64,000 nt of DNA from positions 1-64,000 of the forward strand of contig NZ_RCZE01000006.1 of NCBI RefSeq assembly GCF_006438915.1, written 5' to 3'. Of this stretch, positions 54,705 through 64,000 are shown piece by piece. Under the pieces are notes generated by a model, which did not search any database, was not told the DNA's origin, and was given only the letters and a program-made list of their open reading frames with translations. The DNA comes from Pseudomonas arsenicoxydans. GTDB taxonomy: Bacteria > Pseudomonadota > Gammaproteobacteria > Pseudomonadales > Pseudomonadaceae. The translations under genes and the position numbers were made by a program. Within the stretch, counting starts at the first letter, position 1. Every line of letters begins with the position of its first letter.

Positions 54705-56288
54705 TCAGTTACTAATCGCCAAAATACTCGCCTGATACGACCCGACAAACACATCGAAATCGCCGACTTCGTTCTGCTCCAGCTCAACCTGAGCCGCCAG
54801 CGACGAACGCGCCAGCGTTTCAAACTTCGCCTGATCTTCACCACTCAAAGGCTCGCTGCGGAAAAACTCTGCATGCGCCCGGCTCTGACGCAGAGAGAAC
54901 TGAGCAAAGCTTTCCTTGTGTTCCGCCATCACCGCCAGCACCTGGGCCGAAGGCGTCAGGGAAGGATCCCGGACCTTGGCCAACTGCGTATCCAGCGCCT
55001 TGCTGTGTGCATCGACACCCTGGCTCTGATCGAGCATCGCGGCCAATGGCGCGATCTGCTCCAGCAACTCGCTGGCCCACTCTTTGAGGTCCACCGGCTG
55101 ACCGTCGCGGTGCAATTGCAGGCCCGGACGACGACCTTCCTTGACCACGCTGAGGAAGTTCGAGGTGGCGTTGCTGCAAGACGTATTGGTCAACAGCGGG
55201 CTGTCGTTCAACGCGCAATACAGCAGGAAGGCGTCGAGGAAACGCGACTCGGTGAGGTCGATGCCCATCGGCAGGAACGGGTTGATGTCCAGGCAACGCA
55301 CTTCAACGTACTGAATGCCACGGGCCACCAGCGCCTGAATCGGCCGTTCGCCGGTGTAGGTCACACGTTTCGGGCGGATGTTTGAGTAGTACTCGTTTTC
55401 GATCTGCAGGATGTTGGTGTTGAGCTGAACCCACTCACCGTCCTTGTGCGTGCCGACTTCAACGTACGGCGCATACGGCGTGGCGACCGCTTTGCGCAGG
55501 CTGTCGGTGTAGCTCGACAGGTCGTTGTAGCACGGCGTCAGACCGGCCTGGGCGTTGCTCTGGTAACCCAGGTCGCTCATGCGCAGGCTGGTGGCGTACG
55601 GCAGGTACAAGGTGTCCGGGTCCAGTTGTTCCAACTGGTGCGAACGACCGCGCAGGAAGCCGGCGTCCAGTGCCGGCGAGGCGCCGAACAGGTACATCAG
55701 CAGCCAGCTGTAGCGACGGAAGTTACGGATCAGCGCGATGTAGGCCGAGGATTGGTAGTCGCGGTCGGTGCCGACAAAGCCTTCCGATTCCTTGAGCAGC
55801 GGCCAGAGCTTTTCCGGCAGGGAAAAGTTGTAGTGAATCCCGGCGATGCACTGCATGGTCTTGCCGTACCGCAGGGCCAGGCCCTTGCGATAGACGTACT
55901 TCAGCTGACCGATGTTGGACGTGCCGTAATAGGCGATCGGGATATCTTCCTCGGCCGGCAGCGGGCACGGCATCGAGGGGCTCCACAGAAACTCGTTGCC
56001 GAGCTTGCTGTAGGCAAAGCGATGAATCTTGTCCAGGTTCGCCAGCGTATCTGCCGGGTCGGGCAGGGCGGGCGTGATGAACTCCAGCAGCGACTCGGAA
56101 TAGTCGGTGGTGATTTGTTCGTTGGTCAGCGCGGAACCCAATTCTTCCGGGTGCGGCGTTTGCGCCAGGCGACCTTCGCCGGTCACGCGCAGGCATTCAC
56201 GTTCGATGCCGTGAAGGCACTGTTCGAGCAGAGAGAGGTTAGCGCGCTCGCCAAGCAGGGCCAGGCGGCGGTTGAGAAGTTCGCTCAA
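54705..56288 (-). CDS. gshA: Glutamate-cysteine ligase GshA
   Basis: First and limiting step of glutathione synthesis, joining glutamate and cysteine with ATP. Counting from a TTG at 56288 gives 527 residues and the N-terminus [12 protein letters not shown], the form I recall for P. aeruginosa; AAGGA lies seven bases before it. A GTG five codons further up is the alternative. Family stretches are [39 protein letters not shown] and [12 protein letters not shown]. It is monocistronic, with REPINs on both sides. Confidence 0.93.
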   Translation of the reverse strand: MSELLNRRLALLGERANLSLLEQCLHGIERECLRVTGEGRLAQTPHPEELGSALTNEQITTDYSESLLEFITPALPDPADTLANLDKIHRFAYSKLGNEFLWSPSMPCPLPAEEDIPIAYYGTSNIGQLKYVYRKGLALRYGKTMQCIAGIHYNFSLPEKLWPLLKESEGFVGTDRDYQSSAYIALIRNFRRYSWLLMYLFGASPALDAGFLRGRSHQLEQLDPDTLYLPYATSLRMSDLGYQSNAQAGLTPCYNDLSSYTDSLRKAVATPYAPYVEVGTHKDGEWVQLNTNILQIENEYYSNIRPKRVTYTGERPIQALVARGIQYVEVRCLDINPFLPMGIDLTESRFLDAFLLYCALNDSPLLTNTSCSNATSNFLSVVKEGRRPGLQLHRDGQPVDLKEWASELLEQIAPLAAMLDQSQGVDAHSKALDTQLAKVRDPSLTPSAQVLAVMAEHKESFAQFSLRQSRAHAEFFRSEPLSGEDQAKFETLARSSLAAQVELEQNEVGDFDVFVGSYQASILAISN

Positions 56289-56413
56289 GTTGGATTCCTT
56301 CACGCGTCAGTCGCCCCAATATGGGGGTGGGCAAGACGGTCTACAAGGGTGAAGTTAAAACTGGCGTTTTCGCCTGGTTTTGGAACTAGCCGCAATCAAT
56401 GTGGGAGTGGGCC

Positions 56414-56524
56414 TGTGGTGAGGAGGCTTGCCCCCGTTGGGCTGCCTGGCAGCCCCAAATTCTCTGATGTTCCAGGATTTTGTGAGTGCTGCGCACTCAA
56501 ACGGGGGCAAGCCCCCTCGCCACA
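56414..56524. repeat. REPIN, variant of family A
   Basis: TGTGGTGAGGAGGCTTGCCC and GGGGCAAGCCCCCTCGCCAC flank a core of about 70 bases. The GGG/CCC arm variant matches the element at 45954. Confidence 0.85.
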
Positions 56525-56593
56525 GTCGCCCCCACAGAAAATTGCGGCGCTGCGGTCACAGCGCCGAAATTAACTCAAATCGATGACATCTAG

Positions 56594-56977
56594 CTACAGG
56601 ACAGCGAACGTGCCTTGTGCTTTTGCGACGAGTTTGTCGCCTTGCATCACGTCAGCCTCGACCACCAACGTGCGGCGACCCGGGTGGATCACCCGCGCCG
56701 TGCACATCACTTCACCGTCTGAAACAGCACGGATGTAGTTGATCTTGCATTCGATGGTCGCGCTTTGCTGGTCAAAGCCATGAGTGCTGGAACAGGCCAG
56801 GCCCATGGCAATGTCCACCAGACTGAACAAAGCCCCGCCGTGCAGCTTGCCGCCGCGATTGCGTAGCTCTGGGGCAAGCCCGAGGGCGACTTGCGCCACC
56901 CCGGTTTCCAGGCTGTGCAAGCGACACCCCAGCAGCTTGAAAAAAGCGCTTTCGGTCAGCCCGGCAGGGATGTCCAT
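56594..56977 (-). CDS. PaaI-family hotdog-fold thioesterase
   Basis: A 127-residue acyl-CoA thioesterase-like protein. The hotdog helix region GGKLHGGALFSLVDIAMGLA (about 41-60) contains the catalytic aspartate position, and IECKINYIRAV and ARVIHPGRRTLVVEADV are sheet strands of the fold. The substrate is unknown. Its ATG overlaps the tex stop by one base (TGATG), so it is translated with tex. Confidence 0.85.
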   Translation of the reverse strand: MDIPAGLTESAFFKLLGCRLHSLETGVAQVALGLAPELRNRGGKLHGGALFSLVDIAMGLACSSTHGFDQQSATIECKINYIRAVSDGEVMCTARVIHPGRRTLVVEADVMQGDKLVAKAQGTFAVL

Positions 56978-59301
56978 CAGCGTTTCTTCAACTGCTTGGC
57001 GTTGGCGAACAGCGAAGCCATCGCATTGTTGCTTGGGGCTGGCGCGGTGGTTTCCTTGCGCGGTGAAGTGTTCTGGGACTGGCGTGGTGCCGACCCCGGA
57101 CGTGCACCGCGAGCACCGTCGATTTTCTCGCCCGGGGTGTCGCTCATGCGCATCGACAGGCCCACGCGTTTGCGCGGGATGTCGACTTCCATGACCTTCA
57201 CCTTCACCACATCACCGGCCTTCACCGCTTCACGTGGGTCCTTGATGAACTTCTCCGAAAGCGCAGAGATGTGCACCAAACCGTCCTGATGCACGCCGAT
57301 GTCGACGAACGCGCCGAAGTTGGTCACGTTGGTGACAACGCCTTCGAGGATCATGCCCAGTTCGAGGTCCTTGAGGTCTTCGACGCCTTCCTGGAACTCG
57401 GCGGTCTTGAACTCTGGACGCGGGTCACGACCGGGTTTTTCCAGTTCTTGCAGGATGTCGGTGACTGTCGGCAGACCGAAGGTTTCGTCGGTGTATTTCT
57501 TTGGATCGAGACGCTTGAGGAAGCTCGCGTCGCCGATCAGCGAGCGGATGTCACGGTCGGTTTCAGCGGCAATGCGCTGCACCAGCGGATAGGCTTCCGG
57601 GTGAACGGCCGACGAATCCAGCGGGTTATCGCCGTTCATCACGCGCAGGAAGCCTGCGGCCTGTTCGAAGGTTTTTTCACCCAGGCGCGCGACTTTCTTC
57701 AACGCGGCGCGGGTTTTGAAGGCGCCGTGTTCGTCACGGTGGCTGACGATGTTCTGCGCCAGGGTCGCGTTGAGGCCGGAGATCCGGGCCAGCAGCGCCA
57801 CGGAAGCGGTGTTGACGTCGACGCCCACGGCGTTCACGCAGTCCTCGACCACCGCGTCCAGGCCGCGCGCCAGTTTCAGCTGCGACACGTCGTGCTGGTA
57901 CTGGCCGACGCCGATGGATTTCGGATCGATCTTCACCAACTCGGCCAGTGGATCCTGCAAGCGACGGGCAATCGAAACGGCGCCGCGGATCGATACGTCC
58001 AGATCCGGGAATTCCTTGGATGCGAGTTCCGACGCCGAGTAAACCGATGCGCCGGCCTCGGAGACCATGACTTTCGTCATCTTCATCGCTGGGTATTTTT
58101 TGATCAGCTCAGCGGCGAGCTTGTCGGTTTCGCGGCTGGCGGTGCCGTTGCCGATGGCGATCAGGTCGACCGAATGCTTGGCGCACAGGGCGGCAAGAAC
58201 GGCGAGCGTCTGGTCCCACTTGTTGTGCGGCACGTGCGGGTAAACCGTGGCGTGATCCAGCAGCTTGCCGGTGGCGTCGACCACAGCGACCTTGCAACCG
58301 GTGCGCAGGCCCGGGTCGAGACCCAGCGTGGCGCGCGGGCCGGCCGGTGCCGACAGCAGCAAGTCGTGCAGGTTGTGCGCGAACACGTTGATCGCTTCGG
58401 TTTCCGCGCCATCGCGCAGTTCACCCAGCAAGTCGGTTTCGAGGTGGGTGTAGAGCTTGACCTTCCAGGTCCAGCGCACCACTTCGCCCAACCATTTGTC
58501 GGCGGCGCGATTCTGGTTCTGGATGCCGAATTGCTGGCCGATCATGCCTTCGCACGGGTGCATGGTGCCCGGTAGCTCGTCGCCGACTTTCAGCGCCGAA
58601 CTCAGAATGCCTTCGTTGCGGCCACGGAAAATCGCCAGCGCGCGGTGCGATGGCATGCTTTTCAGGGGTTCGTCGTGTTCGAAATAGTCGCGGAACTTGG
58701 CGCCTTCCTCTTCCTTGCCGGCAATCACGCGGGCACTGAGGGTGGCTTCCTGCTTCAGGTAGCTGCGCAGTTTGTCCAGCAAACCGGCGTCTTCGGCGAA
58801 GCGTTCCATGAGGATGTACTTGGCGCCTTCGAGGGCTGCCTTGACATCGGCCACGCCTTTTTCGGCGTTGATGAAGCGTGCGGCTTCGGTGTCCGGGGTC
58901 AGGGATGGGTCGTTGAACAGGCCGTCGGCCAGTTCGCCAAGGCCGGCTTCCAGGGCGATCTGGCCCTTGGTGCGGCGCTTCTGCTTGTACGGCAGGTACA
59001 AGTCTTCGAGGCGGGTCTTGGTGTCGGCGAGTTTGATGTCGCGCTCAAGTTGCGGGGTCAGCTTGCCTTGCTCTTCGATGCTGGCGAGGATGCTGATGCG
59101 CCGTTCGTCGAGTTCTCGCAGGTAGCGCAGACGCTCTTCCAGATGCCGCAACTGGATGTCATCGAGGCTGCCGGTCACTTCTTTCCGGTAACGGGCGATG
59201 AAGGGAACGGTAGAGCCTTCATCGAGTAGCGCGACGGCCGCTTCGACCTGTTGTGGGCGTACACCGAGTTCCTCGGCGATGCGGCTGTTGATGCTGTCCA
59301 T
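56977..59301 (-). CDS. tex: RNA-binding transcription accessory protein Tex
   Basis: A 774-residue nucleic-acid-binding protein. The order is an N-terminal helical Tex domain ([20 protein letters not shown] early), a YqgF/RNase H-like domain ([17 protein letters not shown] near residue 325), helix-hairpin-helix motifs ([15 protein letters not shown]) and a C-terminal S1 domain ([20 protein letters not shown] near residue 648), ending in a basic, low-complexity tail. Tex affects transcript stability and toxin expression in pathogens. The ATG at 59301 follows GGTGG; a TTG upstream is less likely. Confidence 0.94.
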   Translation of the reverse strand: MDSINSRIAEELGVRPQQVEAAVALLDEGSTVPFIARYRKEVTGSLDDIQLRHLEERLRYLRELDERRISILASIEEQGKLTPQLERDIKLADTKTRLEDLYLPYKQKRRTKGQIALEAGLGELADGLFNDPSLTPDTEAARFINAEKGVADVKAALEGAKYILMERFAEDAGLLDKLRSYLKQEATLSARVIAGKEEEGAKFRDYFEHDEPLKSMPSHRALAIFRGRNEGILSSALKVGDELPGTMHPCEGMIGQQFGIQNQNRAADKWLGEVVRWTWKVKLYTHLETDLLGELRDGAETEAINVFAHNLHDLLLSAPAGPRATLGLDPGLRTGCKVAVVDATGKLLDHATVYPHVPHNKWDQTLAVLAALCAKHSVDLIAIGNGTASRETDKLAAELIKKYPAMKMTKVMVSEAGASVYSASELASKEFPDLDVSIRGAVSIARRLQDPLAELVKIDPKSIGVGQYQHDVSQLKLARGLDAVVEDCVNAVGVDVNTASVALLARISGLNATLAQNIVSHRDEHGAFKTRAALKKVARLGEKTFEQAAGFLRVMNGDNPLDSSAVHPEAYPLVQRIAAETDRDIRSLIGDASFLKRLDPKKYTDETFGLPTVTDILQELEKPGRDPRPEFKTAEFQEGVEDLKDLELGMILEGVVTNVTNFGAFVDIGVHQDGLVHISALSEKFIKDPREAVKAGDVVKVKVMEVDIPRKRVGLSMRMSDTPGEKIDGARGARPGSAPRQSQNTSPRKETTAPAPSNNAMASLFANAKQLKKR

Positions 59302-59663
59302 AAAACCACCTGACAAATTGTGAAAGCAGGCTCGCAGGCGCAGAGATAGAGGCTCTGCGAGTCTGGTTGAGCGGCCTGGCCTGCGCCGCTGCCTGGATCA
59401 AAGGGCACCCCATTGACCCGTGAAATCGAACAATTACTGCGCACGCCCGGGAAATAAATGGCGCCGCTTTTGTAGTACCTGTCTGATGTTGCCTGACACA
59501 AAAGGCCGCGCATTATAACCAGCGTTGGGCCGTTCGGGGGCATCGCAGACTAGAGGGACAATGGCCGGTTTGCTGGCGGTGGAGGAAAAATCTGCTAACA
59601 ATGCACACGGTGCGTATAACGGCAGCTACGCCATAATGCGCGCCGAGATCAAAGGAGCATCTA
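59302..59663. promoter_or_regulatory. Divergent tex / ompR intergenic region
   Basis: It holds the promoters of tex (minus) and ompR (plus). A TATAAT on the minus strand at 59517-59512 is a possible -10 of tex, giving a leader of about 200 bases. Within that leader CTCGCAG and CTGCGAG at about 59333-59362 can form a hairpin. GGAGCATCTA precedes ompR. No further gene is seen. Confidence 0.4.
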
Positions 59664-60404
59664 ATGAGCAGCACTGCAAACACTGCTGAAGGCGAAAAAA
59701 TTCTTATTGTTGACGACGATCCGGGGCTCAGCAGCCTGCTGGAGCGCTTTTTCGTCAGCAAGGGCTACCGCGCCCGCGCCGTACCGAACACCGAGCAAAT
59801 GGACCGCCTGCTGGCGCGCGAAGTGTTCAACCTGGTCGTCCTCGACCTGATGCTGCCCGGCGAAGACGGCTTGACCGCTTGCCGCCGCCTGCGCACGGCG
59901 AACAATCAGATCCCGATCATCATGCTGACCGCCAAGGGCGACGAGCTGAGCCGTATCAAGGGCCTGGAACTGGGCGCCGACGATTACCTGGCCAAGCCGT
60001 TCAACCCGGACGAGCTGATGGCCCGCGTCAAAGCGGTCCTGCGTCGTCAGTCGACGCCGGTGCCAGGTGCACCGGGCAGCGAAGATGAAAGCGTGACGTT
60101 CGGTGATTACGAACTGTCGCTGGCGACCCGCGAACTCAAGCGCGGTAACGAAGTGCACATGCTCACCACCGGTGAGTTTGCGGTCCTCAAGGCATTGGTC
60201 ATGAACGCGCGTCAGCCACTGACCCGCGACAAACTGATGAACCTGGCCCGTGGCCGGGAGTGGGATGCCCTGGAGCGTTCCATCGACGTGCAGATCTCCC
60301 GTCTGCGCCGGATGATCGAACCCGATCCGTCCAAGCCGCGCTACATCCAGACTGTCTGGGGCGTGGGCTACGTGTTCGTTCCGGATGGCGCCGCCACCAA
60401 GTGA
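59664..60404 (+). CDS. ompR: Osmotic-stress response regulator OmpR
   Basis: A 246-residue two-component regulator. The receiver domain (about 12-130) has the acidic pair DDD at 17-19, phospho-acceptor D61 in VVLDLMLPGEDGL and lysine in YLAKPFNPDEL. The C-terminal winged helix (about 145-240) includes ERSIDVQISRLRRMIEPDPS and the final wing TVWGVGYVFVP. EnvZ is encoded 114 bases downstream on the same strand, with a degenerate REP-like pair in between. Confidence 0.94.
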   Translation: MSSTANTAEGEKILIVDDDPGLSSLLERFFVSKGYRARAVPNTEQMDRLLAREVFNLVVLDLMLPGEDGLTACRRLRTANNQIPIIMLTAKGDELSRIKGLELGADDYLAKPFNPDELMARVKAVLRRQSTPVPGAPGSEDESVTFGDYELSLATRELKRGNEVHMLTTGEFAVLKALVMNARQPLTRDKLMNLARGREWDALERSIDVQISRLRRMIEPDPSKPRYIQTVWGVGYVFVPDGAATK

Positions 60405-60413
60405 TCGGCGATT

Positions 60414-60501
60414 TGTAGGAGCGGGTCTTGCGGGCAACAGTCAGATGACGTTGTCCGCAGACTCGCGATCCGCAATATGCGAGCATCGCTCGCTCCTGCA
60501 A
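60414..60501. repeat. Degenerate REP-like inverted pair inside ompR-envZ
   Basis: GTAGGAGCGGGTCTTGCGGG and GCGAGCATCGCTCGCTCCTG are imperfect inverted copies. They belong to a third, worn REP family and lie in the intercistronic gap. Confidence 0.6.
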
Positions 60502-60518
60502 GTGTGTAGCGGTTATCC

Positions 60519-61832
60519 ATGAAAACCCCCGTTTGGTTCCCCCAGAGTTTCTTCTCCCGCACCCTTTGGCTGGTGCTGATCGTCGTCCTGTTTTCCAAGG
60601 CGCTGACCCTGGTTTATCTGTTGATGAACGAAGACGTGCTGGTGGACCGTCAATACAGCCACGGCGTCGCCCTGACGCTGCGCGCCTATTGGGCCGCCGA
60701 TGAAGAAAACCGCGCGAAGATCGCCGATGCTGCCACGCTGATCCGGGTAGTGGGGGCCGGTGTGCCGGAGGGCGAACAACATTGGCCGTACAGCGAGATT
60801 TACCAGCGGCAGATGCAGGACGAGCTGGGCGCCGACACTGAAGTCCGATTACGCATGCACTCGCCGCCAGCGCTGTGGGTCCGGGCACCGAGCCTGGGCG
60901 ACGGCTGGTTGAAAGTGCCGCTGTATCCGCATCCGTTGCGTGGCCAGAAGATCTGGAACGTTCTCGGCTGGTTCCTTGCCATTGGCTTGCTGTCGACGGC
61001 GTCGGCGTGGATTTTCGTCAGCCAGCTCAATCAGCCGTTAAAACGTCTGGTGTATGCCGCAAGGCAACTTGGCCAAGGCCGCAGCGTGCGTCTGCCGATC
61101 AGCGATACGCCGAGTGAAATGACTGAGGTGTATCGCGCCTTCAACCAGATGGCCGAAGATGTCGAGCAGGCCGGGCGAGAGCGCGAATTGATGCTGGCGG
61201 GGGTGTCCCACGACTTGCGTACGCCCTTGACCCGATTACGCCTGTCCCTCGAGTTGATGGGGGATCGAACAGACCTCACCGACGACATGGTGCGCGACAT
61301 CGAGGATATGGATGCGATTCTCGACCAGTTCCTGGCGTTCATTCGCGATGGCCGTGACGAGTCGGTGGAAGAGGTTGACCTCAGCGACCTGGTTCGCGAA
61401 GTCGCTGCGCCGTATAACCAGAACGAAGAAAAAGTACGTCTGCGCCTGGAACCTATCCAGCCATTTCCGTTGCGTCGAGTGTCGATGAAACGCCTGTTGA
61501 ACAACCTGATCGGCAATGCCTTGCACCACGCGGGCAGCGGCGTTGAGGTGGCGGCTTATGTCTCCGGTGATACCAGCGCACCGTATGTGGTGCTGAGTGT
61601 CATGGACCGTGGGGCGGGGATTGATCCTTCCGAACTGGAGGCGATCTTCAATCCGTTCACCCGCGGGGATCGTGCTCGGGGTGGCAAGGGGACCGGATTG
61701 GGTCTGGCGATCGTGAAGCGCATCGCTTCGATGCATGGCGGGAATGTCGAACTGCGCAATCGCTCCGGTGGCGGCTTGGAAGCTCGGGTGCGGTTGCCGC
61801 TAGGGCTAATGTTGCCTCGGGATGCGGTTTAA
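60519..61832 (+). CDS. envZ: Osmosensor histidine kinase EnvZ
   Basis: A 437-residue membrane histidine kinase and partner of OmpR. Two membrane helices (about 12-35 and 150-172) bound a periplasmic sensor region, and a HAMP domain follows (LVYAARQLGQGRSVRLPISD). The phospho-histidine is in MLAGVSHDLRTPLTRLRLSL, and the ATPase lobe shows N (LLNNLIGNALHHA), G1 (DRGAGID) and G2 (GKGTGLGLAIV) boxes. The start lies within weak ribosome-site context in the wake of the REP-like element. Confidence 0.93.
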   Translation: MKTPVWFPQSFFSRTLWLVLIVVLFSKALTLVYLLMNEDVLVDRQYSHGVALTLRAYWAADEENRAKIADAATLIRVVGAGVPEGEQHWPYSEIYQRQMQDELGADTEVRLRMHSPPALWVRAPSLGDGWLKVPLYPHPLRGQKIWNVLGWFLAIGLLSTASAWIFVSQLNQPLKRLVYAARQLGQGRSVRLPISDTPSEMTEVYRAFNQMAEDVEQAGRERELMLAGVSHDLRTPLTRLRLSLELMGDRTDLTDDMVRDIEDMDAILDQFLAFIRDGRDESVEEVDLSDLVREVAAPYNQNEEKVRLRLEPIQPFPLRRVSMKRLLNNLIGNALHHAGSGVEVAAYVSGDTSAPYVVLSVMDRGAGIDPSELEAIFNPFTRGDRARGGKGTGLGLAIVKRIASMHGGNVELRNRSGGGLEARVRLPLGLMLPRDAV

Positions 61833-61864
61833 CAGCTGACATCTTCGCAGGGGCTGATGGCCCC

Positions 61865-61945
61865 TTCGCGAGCAAGCCCGCTCCCACATTAGACCGAGTC
61901 GCTGGATAGTACACGGTCAACTGTGGGAGCGGGCTTGCTCGCGAA
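61865..61945. repeat. REPIN, family B
   Basis: TTCGCGAGCAAGCCCGCTCC and GGAGCGGGCTTGCTCGCGAA flank a core of about 40 bases between the convergent ends of envZ and rimK. Confidence 0.92.
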
Positions 61946-61976
61946 GGCGGCCTTCCGGCCGCCGAAAAAATCAGGG

Positions 61977-62882
61977 TTAACCCTTACCCTTGGTCCGAGT
62001 CATATTCGGCCCGCCATTCTTCTCAAGATGCTCAATGATGATCCCCGCCACATTCTTCCCGGTGGTGGTCTCGATCCCTTCCAGACCCGGTGACGAATTC
62101 ACCTCCATCACCAGCGGCCCGTGATTGGAGCGCAAGATATCCACACCCGCCACCGCCAGGCCCATCACCTTCGCCGCACGCAATGCGGTCATGCGTTCTT
62201 CCGGTGTGATCTTGATCAGGCTGGCACTGCCACCCCGATGCAGGTTGGAACGAAACTCCCCAGGCTTGGCCTGGCGCTTCATCGCCGCGATCACCTTGTC
62301 GCCGACCACGAAGCAACGAATGTCCGCGCCGCCGGCTTCCTTGATGTATTCCTGGACCATGATGTTCTGCTTCAGGCCCATGAACGCTTCGATCACCGAC
62401 TCTGCCGCCGTCGCGGTTTCACACAACACCACGCCAATGCCTTGGGTGCCTTCCAGCACCTTGATCACCAGCGGGGCGCCGTTGACCATGTCGATCAGGT
62501 CGGGAATGTCATCCGGGGAGTGCGCGAACCCGGTTACCGGCAAACCGATCCCGCGACGTGACAGCAATTGCAGCGAGCGCAGTTTGTCCCGCGAGCGGGC
62601 AATGGCCACCGATTCATTGAGCGGAAACACGCCCATCATTTCAAATTGACGCAACACCGCGCAGCCATAAAACGTTACCGATGCACCGATCCTTGGGATC
62701 ACCGCATCAAACCCTTCCAGCGGTTTGCCGCGGTAGTGGATCTGCGGCTTGTGGCTGGCAATGTTCATGTAGGCGCGCAGGGTGTCGATCACCACCATTT
62801 CGTGGCCACGCTCGGTACCGGCTTCAACCAGACGACGAGTGGAATACAGACGCGGGTTCCGCGACAGCACAGCGATCTTCAT
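61977..62882 (-). CDS. rimK: Ribosomal protein S6 glutamate ligase RimK
   Basis: A 301-residue ATP-grasp enzyme that adds glutamates to the C-terminus of ribosomal protein S6. The ATP-grasp stretches include [40 protein letters not shown] and metal-binding [13 protein letters not shown]. In P. fluorescens RimK changes the proteome and virulence traits and is affected by cyclic-di-GMP. Its ATG overlaps the end of rimB by four bases, giving the rimABK order. Confidence 0.95.
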   Translation of the reverse strand: MKIAVLSRNPRLYSTRRLVEAGTERGHEMVVIDTLRAYMNIASHKPQIHYRGKPLEGFDAVIPRIGASVTFYGCAVLRQFEMMGVFPLNESVAIARSRDKLRSLQLLSRRGIGLPVTGFAHSPDDIPDLIDMVNGAPLVIKVLEGTQGIGVVLCETATAAESVIEAFMGLKQNIMVQEYIKEAGGADIRCFVVGDKVIAAMKRQAKPGEFRSNLHRGGSASLIKITPEERMTALRAAKVMGLAVAGVDILRSNHGPLVMEVNSSPGLEGIETTTGKNVAGIIIEHLEKNGGPNMTRTKGKG

Positions 62883-63358
62883 GCAACACCTGTGGAGGAG
62901 GTAGATACCGGGAACACCGGCTTGTCTTGTACGTACTTGATGCCCGGATTGACCACCAGTTGGCCGTGAATCAGGGCTTTGGAACCGAGTAACAGGCGAT
63001 AACGCATGGATTTGCGGCAGGCGAGCGTGAACTCGACCCGCCAGACCCGATCACCGAGGGCCAGGGTGGTGCTGACCACGTATCGCTTCTGCGCGTGACC
63101 GTTGGAGCTTTTAATGGTTTTCATCGTCACCAGCGGCGCTTCGCAGCGTCGATGACGCAATTGCACCACCGTGCCCAAGTGCGCGGTGAAGCGAACCCAC
63201 TGCTCGCCATCGCGCTCGAACGGCTCGATGTCGGTGGCATGCAGGCTGGAGGTACTGGCACCGGTGTCGATTTTTGCCCGCAGGCCCGCGACTCCCAAAT
63301 CAGGGAGCGCCACCCACTCGCGCAGACCGACAACGGTCAAATGATCAAATGTCTTCAA
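62879..63358 (-). CDS. rimB: RimB, retropepsin-like (RimB/AtsE-type) protein
   Basis: A 159-residue protein with the retropepsin-like motif [12 protein letters not shown] (D31) of the putative aspartic protease family PF05618. In P. fluorescens it is the second gene of rimABK and has been described as a modulator of RimK; its enzymatic activity is not settled to my knowledge. The start is a TTG at 63358, since no ATG fits before the conserved region, and it lies six bases after the stop of the small frame called rimA here. Confidence 0.85.
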   Translation of the reverse strand: MKTFDHLTVVGLREWVALPDLGVAGLRAKIDTGASTSSLHATDIEPFERDGEQWVRFTAHLGTVVQLRHRRCEAPLVTMKTIKSSNGHAQKRYVVSTTLALGDRVWRVEFTLACRKSMRYRLLLGSKALIHGQLVVNPGIKYVQDKPVFPVSTSSTGVA

Positions 63359-63364
63359 AGTTGC

Positions 63365-63496
63365 TCAACCGGTAGAAACCGCACAGGTCCGCAAGCGGCC
63401 GAATTCGCGGTATTCACGCAGAATAATGGTTAAAAGGCGACAGATATCTACGGCCCGGATTTCCAGCCCTCCGAGGAGGTTCTGGAATGCATGCAT
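63365..63496 (-). CDS. rimA: Candidate RimA small protein
   Basis: A 43-residue frame (MHAFQNLLGGLEIRAVDICR, then LLTIILREY..., ending CAVSTG) directly before rimB, with its stop six bases from the rimB TTG. The position matches rimA of the P. fluorescens rimABK operon, a small protein of unknown function; I identify it by position, not by sequence memory. The ribosome site is weak (GCGGATTAC). Coupling to the TTG-started rimB would explain why the frame is kept. Confidence 0.55.
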   Translation of the reverse strand: MHAFQNLLGGLEIRAVDICRLLTIILREYREFGRLRTCAVSTG

Positions 63497-63575
63497 TGTA
63501 ATCCGCGCCGGTGGAATTCTTGGTACGACTGAAACGGTAGTACAGTTCACCAATATTTCAGAATGAGGAAATTCC

Positions 63576-63983
63576 ATGGCACAAAAAAATGAAGAGGACG
63601 ACAAAGTCCGCCTCGATAAATGGTTATGGGCTGCGCGGTTTTATAAAACCCGAGCCTTGGCCAAGGCCGCGATTGAAAGCGGCAAGGTGCATTGCCGTGG
63701 CGAGCGCTGCAAGCCGGGCAAGGAGCCAAGAGTAGGCGATGAATTTGTGATTCGCGCAGGTTTCGAAGAGCGCACGGTGGTGGTTCAGGCATTATCGATC
63801 GTTCGCCGTGGCGCGCCGGAGGCTCAGACGCTGTACGCCGAAACCGAGGCCAGCATCGCCAAACGCGAAAACGCCGCGGCCCAGCGCAAGGCAGGTGCGC
63901 TGGGGATGACCACCGATGGCAAACCGAGCAAGAAACAGCGCCGGGATCTGTTCAAGTTCCGTGGCAGCAGCAACGACGAGTGA
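63576..63983 (+). CDS. hslR: Heat-shock protein 15 (Hsp15), S4-domain RNA-binding protein
   Basis: A 135-residue basic protein that rescues stalled 50S subunits carrying nascent chains. The S4 domain covers residues about 10-70 (VRLDKWLWAARFYKTRALAK and GKVHCRGERCKPGKE), followed by a lysine/arginine-rich tail (KPSKKQRRDLFKFRG). AATGAGGAAATTCC precedes the ATG. It is divergent from rimA-rimB-rimK with about 80 bases between. Confidence 0.94.
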   Translation: MAQKNEEDDKVRLDKWLWAARFYKTRALAKAAIESGKVHCRGERCKPGKEPRVGDEFVIRAGFEERTVVVQALSIVRRGAPEAQTLYAETEASIAKRENAAAQRKAGALGMTTDGKPSKKQRRDLFKFRGSSNDE

Positions 63984-64000
63984 GTCAGGAATTTCTCGGG

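Noticed and set aside
22753..61945. CRISPR array suggested by many similar short repeats
   Set aside because: The repeats are inverted pairs scattered kilobases apart between genes, not direct repeats with regular spacers, and there are no cas genes.

Overview
The window looks like chromosomal DNA of a fluorescent pseudomonad (Pseudomonas fluorescens group). The evidence is the 23S-5S spacer and 5S gene type, high-GC codon use, DesA, OscA, SfnB and Tau proteins of Pseudomonas type, a rimABK operon, and about twenty REP/REPIN palindromes of two families typical of that group.

Layout. 1-700: end of an rRNA operon (23S-5S spacer, 5S) and a tRNA-Arg(CCG) on the minus strand. 1041-9732: gabDT for GABA catabolism, a REC-HDOD regulator, two cyclic-di-GMP enzymes and the desA fatty acid desaturase. 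9900-14050: sulfate uptake, oscA-sbp-cysTWA. 14160-19651: a DUF962 protein, a Crp/Fnr-type regulator, a receiver-only response regulator stub, a hipBA module, and a divergent AraC regulator/desaturase pair.

20138-43464 is a sulfur-acquisition region with many separate units: a small hydrolase, an atypical sigma-54-type AAA+ protein, an orphan MetQ, a decayed amino-acid ABC transporter operon (four pseudogene pieces), and a minus-strand cluster of two SfnB-type flavoenzymes, an LLM flavin monooxygenase and a metQNI-type transporter, followed by a cystine transporter. Inside it sit a TriABC-like RND efflux operon, a methyltransferase and a DUF6124 gene preceded by a strikingly structured leader. 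43812-45927 holds dcyD and epsC, so cysteine uptake, breakdown and synthesis adjoin.

46290-50780: betT with a near-perfect BetI-type operator, a hicAB module beside the tail of a lost dehydrogenase gene, and an aldo/keto reductase with a Cra-like palindrome. 50934-54455: tauABCD taurine desulfonation. 54705-63983: housekeeping genes gshA, a thioesterase, tex, ompR-envZ, rimK-rimB-rimA(candidate) and hslR.

The common theme is sulfur: sulfate, sulfonate, organosulfur and cystine uptake, cysteine metabolism and glutathione synthesis. A related AT-rich motif lies upstream of several of these units. The most unusual items are the DUF6124 leader with two competing pairing partners, the AAA+ regulator lacking a recognisable GAFTGA loop, the pseudogenised transporter operon, and two toxin-antitoxin modules each next to a truncated gene.
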